16,526 nt of DNA from JAAOYC01 sp036481345 (lineage in GTDB: Archaea > Nanobdellota > Nanobdellia > Woesearchaeales > WJKL01). The stretch covers positions 1-16,526 of the forward strand of contig JAZGHU010000008.1 in the NCBI GenBank assembly GCA_036481345.1, written 5' to 3'. The position numbers and the translations under genes were made by a program. A model generated the notes under the pieces. That model saw nothing but the letters and a program-made list of their open reading frames with translations, was not told where the DNA came from and made no database searches. Each line of letters starts with the position of its first letter. Position 1 is the stretch's first letter. This document shows positions 12,333 through 16,526 of this stretch, in pieces.

Positions 12333-14336
12333 ATGGTCGAATTTTCAAGTTATGTGTCTCCAATGGATAGGGATTATGGAAAACCTACTGTAGATGAACC
12401 CTCAACAAATGATGTGGGGCTTGGAGTCCAGGATATTGGACAATCTGTTCCAATGGGAATAGCAGCACAAAATGTACAAGGTGTTGCAGCAAAAATAAGA
12501 GCAGGAGCAGGCAATTTAGAGATTGCTTTTCCAGGAGCTGGAACAGGGAATAGGCAGGCTCAAACTCCTGGACTTATAGGGACTGAACAAAGACAGGCAA
12601 TGAGAGAATTGGCTGAAGTTAATGAAGTAAATCTTACAACTCACGCAGCTTATGGTGTTATGGGGTTAGCTGGAATGGATCCTCGTTCTGGAAATTTTTC
12701 AAAAGAAAATCAAAAGATGGCTGTAGATGAGATAAAAAGAGCTATTGAGTTTGCAGCAGATACTACTAAAGGCGGGTCTGTTGTTGTTCATACAGGAGAA
12801 TTCCAAAGACCTATTTCAGAAGAACCATGGGCAAAAGATATTTCAGGAAAACAGATGTTTACAGGCTACAAAGAAGAACCTGAAGAAGCTATAATGAGGG
12901 TTGTAGACAAGAGAACAGGACAAGTGATGACAACTGTTAAGAAAAATCATAAAGTTCCAAGGCCAGTCTGGCTTAGGAATGAACAAGGAGCGTATACTGA
13001 TTATGAAGGTAATATTGTGGGAATAGAAAATAGGGTTCCTATGTATAATGATAAATCAGGAAGATTTGAAGTTGAATTAAAAACATGGGATGATTTTGTA
13101 GAAGAAGCAAGAGAAAGAAATGAATTGAAAGCAAATCAAATGGGAATGAATATTGCTGATTTAAAAGAAAGAAATCCAAATGAATATATGGAACCTGAAG
13201 AAGCTTATCTTCAAGCTACATTAGAAGCAAATGAAGGACATGCAAGAGGTTGGGCTTTGCAGTATGCAAGAGATTTTGACGAGCAAAAGCAAGGTGTTAA
13301 CAAACTTAGAAAAGCCTTGGCATTCTATGAAAAAGTAGAAGAAGCAACACCTGAAAATGAAAGATGGGCATTGATGAAAGAACATGGTTCTCGTATAGCC
13401 CAAATTACTGGAGGGATAGTTCCACCTGAATATAAACTTCCTTCAGAAGTTCTAAGAGATGCTTTGAAAGAAACTGAAAGAAATATTGATTATATGCATG
13501 AAGCTTCTGTTTCACAAGAGCAATTGGCTGCTGAGTCAGCAGAAACAAAGAATAATATCATGTCTGCAAAGAAATATGCATTAAATCAAAGTTATGGATC
13601 CTATGCAGAAGCAGGAATTTATGCAATGCAGCAAACTCAGGCAAAACATTTAGATAAACCAATCTGTATTACAATGGAAAACATATTTCCAGAAAGTTAT
13701 GGGGGCCATCCAAGAGAATTGATGAACCTAATAATTGGCGGAAGAAAAAAGATGGCATCAGATTTAGTAAAAAGAGGTTATGATTCTAATGAAGCAAAAA
13801 AATTAGCTGAAACTCATATCAAAGCAACATTAGATACTGGGCATCTAAATACCTGGAGAAAATACTGGCAGAATGATCCTAACAAATCATTGCAGGATAA
13901 TGATACAGATTTCAAAAAATGGGCAGTAGATGAAGTGGAAGTGATGGCTAAACAAAGCATGATCGGAAATGTGCACTTAACAGATAACTTTGGATATCAA
14001 GATGAACACTTAACTCCGGGGGATGGAACTACTCCTGTAAAAGAGATGGTTGCTGTCTTGAAAAAACATGGTTATGATGGACCTCTGACAGTAGAACCAG
14101 GGGGAGCAGCAACAACAGATGTTTCTGATTTCCATGGATTGATGAAAACTTGGAGATTGTTTGGATCTCCAGTATATGGGGCTCATGGTCCTGTTTCTAG
14201 AACTGACATGCCAAGAGATAACTGGGGCTCAATACAATATTCTTATTTTGGGCAGGGAGCGTCTCCTTATTATGTCTTTGGTCCGTATGCTCCATCAGAA
14301 GACTGGACATTATGGAGCCAGACACCAATGGAGTAG
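12333..14336 (+). CDS. Giant endonuclease IV/xylose-isomerase-like TIM-barrel protein
   Basis: A 667-residue protein about twice the usual size of AP_endonuc_2 (PF01261-type) barrels. Its metal-site motifs match endonuclease IV in order: His104 (TTHAAYG), His153 (VVHTGEF), Glu449 (ITMEN), Asp501 and His504 (DTGHLNTW), His548 (NVHLTDN), Asp557 and His559 (DEHLTPGDG), Glu588 (TVEPGG). All nine ligands of a trinuclear zinc site therefore have a candidate. The fold includes AP endonucleases and sugar isomerases/epimerases, and sequence does not decide between them. Between His153 and Glu449 lie about 295 residues, where a normal barrel has a few dozen, giving an insertion near 165-400. A Tyr/Trp-rich tail of about 80 residues follows Glu588. 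No signal peptide. GAGG precedes the ATG by 10 bases. It ends TAG, with the next gene in the same frame. Confidence 0.75.
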   Translation: MVEFSSYVSPMDRDYGKPTVDEPSTNDVGLGVQDIGQSVPMGIAAQNVQGVAAKIRAGAGNLEIAFPGAGTGNRQAQTPGLIGTEQRQAMRELAEVNEVNLTTHAAYGVMGLAGMDPRSGNFSKENQKMAVDEIKRAIEFAADTTKGGSVVVHTGEFQRPISEEPWAKDISGKQMFTGYKEEPEEAIMRVVDKRTGQVMTTVKKNHKVPRPVWLRNEQGAYTDYEGNIVGIENRVPMYNDKSGRFEVELKTWDDFVEEARERNELKANQMGMNIADLKERNPNEYMEPEEAYLQATLEANEGHARGWALQYARDFDEQKQGVNKLRKALAFYEKVEEATPENERWALMKEHGSRIAQITGGIVPPEYKLPSEVLRDALKETERNIDYMHEASVSQEQLAAESAETKNNIMSAKKYALNQSYGSYAEAGIYAMQQTQAKHLDKPICITMENIFPESYGGHPRELMNLIIGGRKKMASDLVKRGYDSNEAKKLAETHIKATLDTGHLNTWRKYWQNDPNKSLQDNDTDFKKWAVDEVEVMAKQSMIGNVHLTDNFGYQDEHLTPGDGTTPVKEMVAVLKKHGYDGPLTVEPGGAATTDVSDFHGLMKTWRLFGSPVYGAHGPVSRTDMPRDNWGSIQYSYFGQGASPYYVFGPYAPSEDWTLWSQTPME

Positions 14337-14339
14337 GAT

Positions 14340-14870
14340 ATTATTCGAATAGACAAGTTTCATAAAATAAAAGAAAAATACGATTCATTCTATCTTGATT
14401 TCTATGGCAAAGGCAAGCCTACTGTCTTAGACACTGAGAAAGGGATATGGGGACCTGCTGGTACCCAGGATGTTTATGAATTCTTTGTTAAGATTAAACT
14501 GCAGAATTTTAAGAATTTCTTAGATCTTGGATCAGGAGATGGAAAAGTTGTTTTGATTGCTTCATTGTTTACAAAAGCAACTGGGATTGAATTTGATAAG
14601 AAATTGAATGATATTGGAATAAAGATAAAGGATGAGCTGAAATTAAAAGCTGAATTAATACAAGGAGATTTTTTTAAACATGATACTTCTAAATATGATG
14701 TCATATTTATCAATCCAGATCAGGGATTTCATAAGGGTGTGGAAGATAAGCTATTGAAAGAGATGAAAGGAAAATTGTTTGTCTATAATAATATTTTTCA
14801 GCCTCGTTTCTTGAAAAAAGGTAAGACTTATTGGTTTGACGGGATTCCAATTATAACTTATACAAAGTAG
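14340..14870 (+). CDS. Class I SAM-dependent methyltransferase, apparent ATT start
   Basis: A 176-residue protein if read from ATT at 14340. A class I methyltransferase is clear: motif I LDLGSGDG (61-68), the acidic ribose-binding residue Glu84 in GIEFD, QGDFF (Asp110), and motif IV-like FINPDQ (123-128). The first ATG/GTG/TTG in frame is TTG at 14553, residue 72, which would delete motif I. Upstream of it the frame codes a plausible N-terminus (DKFHKIKEKYDSFYLDFYG) all the way to the preceding TAG. GGAG (14330-14333) sits 6 bases before the ATT, ideal spacing, so ATT (or the next ATT) is the likely start. Alternatives are stop-codon read-through from the TIM-barrel gene, which is in the same frame, or a sequence error. 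The methyl acceptor is unknown; the N-P-D-x motif is compatible with amino-group methylation. Confidence 0.65.
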   Translation: MIRIDKFHKIKEKYDSFYLDFYGKGKPTVLDTEKGIWGPAGTQDVYEFFVKIKLQNFKNFLDLGSGDGKVVLIASLFTKATGIEFDKKLNDIGIKIKDELKLKAELIQGDFFKHDTSKYDVIFINPDQGFHKGVEDKLLKEMKGKLFVYNNIFQPRFLKKGKTYWFDGIPIITYTK

Positions 14871-14875
14871 AAAGA

Positions 14876-14883
14876 TATTTATA
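14876..14883 (+). promoter_or_regulatory. TATA box for the PIN-domain gene
   Basis: TATTTATA lies 23-30 bases ahead of the ATG at 14906 and just past the methyltransferase stop, consistent with a leaderless independent transcript. Confidence 0.55.
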
Positions 14884-14905
14884 CGTTCTTTTTCTAATAT
14901 CAGCT

Positions 14906-16066
14906 ATGCCACTTGATAGAGAAGAAGCATTAGCAAGACTAGATCTTATTACTAAAGCATTGATAGAACTTCCAGATAAAGTAAAAGATGCCCTTAAGCT
15001 ATTCAGATACATAAAAAGGAAGACAGTATTCCAATTTGCTTTGTTAAATAAAATCAAAGATTATCTTGAAGAAACAGAAGACAAGCCAATAAAGGAAAGA
15101 AGCAGAAAATGTTTTAGATGGATTAGGTATGCAAAAAGAGCAGAATGGAAAACATACCCAAAAATAGAAAAACTCCTAGAAAAACTAAAAGAAATCTCAG
15201 ACATGCTTCCTAGGGTCAATAAAATAGGGCTTCAAGAGACTCTTGATAAGAACCAAATTCCCGGAATTGAAGATGGAATCAAGATATATGCTGACAGATT
15301 ATTAAAATATGTAAGAAAAGAGCTTCCAGCAGAATTAGATGATCCTTCTGATCTTTATATCAAGGCAGACGAAGCAATTAGTGAAGCGCTTACTCCTTTT
15401 ATTGAAGTGATAAAAATTATCCATGATTATCTTAAAGATCATGAAGCTGACTTTCCAGCCAACCTCCAGCTAGAAGAAAAAAAGTTAAGACAAGAAAATG
15501 AATTTACAGTTGACTTTGACAGGGCATTTAGAATAGAAAATGTTCCAATGGCAACAGCAGAAGTATTATTAGATGCTGATTTTATAACTCATTTGGATGA
15601 AGAAAGAAGAAGAAGAAAAAACTCTCTTTATAACATCAGGCTTACTCCCAGAGCACGAATCCCTAAGGCAGTAATTAGGGAATTAAGAACACAAGGAGGG
15701 GTAGAAGAAAAAGCTCTTGTCATTGGCAATACCTTAAATTATTTTACCACTGTTCTAAGAGTTCCATTATTAGAGATCAATCCAACCCAGCCAGAAAAAG
15801 ACAGAATAGTTAGATTTTGGAAAGAAGAGACAAGACAAGGTCAAGCGATAAGACATTTAGAAAATTCTATCCAAGAAAGAAGATTCAGGAATTCAGGAGA
15901 TATGGCTTTATTGACAAGAGCAATGAGAAGAGGAATAAATAATCCGACAGTAATTCTTACTGATAATTATTCAGAAATAGGCTATATAGCATCTAGGATG
16001 ACAAGAGAAGGTTTAGCAAGAGTCAGAGTGCTTACAAAAAATGAAACTTACTTAAGAGCGGCTTAA
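14906..16066 (+). CDS. Helical protein with C-terminal PIN-like nuclease domain
   Basis: A 386-residue protein. Residues 1-185 are almost entirely helical and charged, with repeated Leu-rich amphipathic helices (ALARLDLITKALIEL, KLLEKLKEISDML). From about 215 a PIN-like fold is visible: LLDADFI (Asp223), a strand then IPKAVIREL (Glu259), a helical stretch, GDMALLTRAMRR (Asp332) and VILTDNYSEI (Asp353), closing with VRVLTKNETYL. These are the four acidic positions expected of a PIN ribonuclease, spread over a longer domain than usual (about 160 residues). PIN enzymes cleave RNA with Mg2+ or Mn2+; the target and the role of the helical half are unknown. No antitoxin-like small gene is adjacent, so a housekeeping RNA-processing role is more likely than a toxin. 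Its last 15 bases overlap the convergent gene. Confidence 0.65.
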   Translation: MPLDREEALARLDLITKALIELPDKVKDALKLFRYIKRKTVFQFALLNKIKDYLEETEDKPIKERSRKCFRWIRYAKRAEWKTYPKIEKLLEKLKEISDMLPRVNKIGLQETLDKNQIPGIEDGIKIYADRLLKYVRKELPAELDDPSDLYIKADEAISEALTPFIEVIKIIHDYLKDHEADFPANLQLEEKKLRQENEFTVDFDRAFRIENVPMATAEVLLDADFITHLDEERRRRKNSLYNIRLTPRARIPKAVIRELRTQGGVEEKALVIGNTLNYFTTVLRVPLLEINPTQPEKDRIVRFWKEETRQGQAIRHLENSIQERRFRNSGDMALLTRAMRRGINNPTVILTDNYSEIGYIASRMTREGLARVRVLTKNETYLRAA

Positions 16067-16526
16067 GTTTTTTATAATAGATTCAACATCTCTTTTTAGA
16101 AAATCTGAATCTCCGCCAGCAGCTGAGAATTCTTGATAAGTTGTTCTCCAGTAATCAACAGAAGGGATGGTTATTCCACTATCTTCATACACTATATCTA
16201 AAAGGGCTGGCTGATCATCTTTTGGAGTCCATACCAAATGCCTCAATCTTCCTGTTTCCTTAACATCATCAAGAACCCCTTTATAAATTTGAGAATAGCT
16301 TTTTACATCAAAAGAAAGTATGGGTATATTATAGAAGCTGATTATATCTTTTTCTTCATCAGAATGCATCACAGCAAGATCATAAAATTTTCCATTGGTA
16401 TATGGAGCATTTTTCTTTACTATGATAAATCCATCATGATATTTTTCAATGTCTAGAACATCATCAATAATAATCAATTCATTTAATTTTTCAATGTCTA
16501 TCTCTGTTAATTTGGCAATTTCCTCA
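16052..16526 (-). CDS. Uncharacterised protein (5' end outside window)
   Basis: A minus-strand gene that stays open to the window edge, so its start is beyond 16526. The visible 157 residues begin EEIAKLTEIDIEKLNEL, a helical stretch. A segment with many hydrophobic strands follows (IIIDDVLDIEKYHDGFIIVKK, FYDLAVMH, IISFYNIPILSFDVKSY), then LRHLVWTPKDDQPALLDIVYED and a charged end. No family is recognised and no catalytic motif is evident. A TTG at 16477 could be a start, but the uninterrupted frame above it favours a longer protein. Its stop lies inside the final codons of the PIN-domain gene. Confidence 0.6.
   Translation of the reverse strand, partial: EEIAKLTEIDIEKLNELIIIDDVLDIEKYHDGFIIVKKNAPYTNGKFYDLAVMHSDEEKDIISFYNIPILSFDVKSYSQIYKGVLDDVKETGRLRHLVWTPKDDQPALLDIVYEDSGITIPSVDYWRTTYQEFSAAGGDSDFLKRDVESIIKNLSRS

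Noticed and set aside
14334..14336. TAG as an in-frame pyrrolysine codon joining the TIM barrel to the methyltransferase
   Set aside because: TAG is used as an ordinary stop at several other genes here (1173, 1545, 14870), no pyrrolysine machinery is in the window, and a well-spaced GGAG before ATT explains the layout more simply. Kept only as an alternative in the finding.
10164..14336. Provirus-like module (portal, scaffold, large enzyme) for the 483-, 202- and 667-residue genes
   Set aside because: There are no portal, terminase, capsid, integrase or att-like repeats, and base composition matches the neighbours.
14906..16066. PIN-domain gene as the toxin of a toxin-antitoxin pair
   Set aside because: The protein is far larger than VapC toxins, and no small antitoxin gene lies upstream in the same unit.

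Overview
The window is a compact, AT-rich stretch of an archaeal chromosome, most likely from a small-genome DPANN-type lineage (Pacearchaeota/Woesearchaeota-like). The domain call rests on translation initiation factor aIF2 gamma, ribosomal protein S6e, and A/T-rich TATA boxes 22-31 bases ahead of many start codons (leaderless or nearly leaderless mRNAs). Internal or leadered genes instead carry GGAGG/GAGGT ribosome binding sites. The lineage call is inference from gene content, compactness and the many short uncharacterised proteins.

Layout. 1-2430 (+): the 3' part of a TM0106-like RecB/RNase H nuclease, a four-helix membrane protein, an uncharacterised charged protein and a zinc-ribbon protein. 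2427-3948 (-): a 50-residue membrane peptide, a WalJ/YycJ-like metallo-beta-lactamase-fold hydrolase and a minimal VIT1/CCC1-type membrane protein. 4051-4738 (+): an SlyD-like FKBP prolyl isomerase followed by a small two-CxxC protein. 4740-5615 (-): a secreted SCP2-like protein, a DUF6485 Cys-rich protein and a LiaI-like membrane protein. 5711-6531: a mini winged-helix protein, a 59-residue membrane protein and a histone H1-like Lys/Ala protein. 6674-8052 (+): a GNAT acetyltransferase overlapping a PHP-less family X DNA polymerase. 8055-10012 (-): S6e, a 49-residue tail-anchored peptide and aIF2 gamma, one operon behind a structured leader.

10164-16066 (+) is the most enigmatic part. It holds a 483-residue protein of unknown fold, a 202-residue coiled-coil protein, a 667-residue endonuclease IV/xylose-isomerase-like TIM barrel with a complete candidate set of metal ligands and a very large insertion, a class I methyltransferase that appears to start at ATT, and a helical protein ending in a PIN-like nuclease domain. 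A partial minus-strand gene overlaps the last one tail to tail and runs off the window.

I see no tRNA, rRNA, CRISPR array, insertion sequence or phage module. Three membrane peptides under 60 residues (2427-2579, 6007-6186, 9285-9434) have credible promoters or operon context and are annotated. Genes are packed tightly, often end to end: four convergent pairs are separated by at most 2 bases or overlap.
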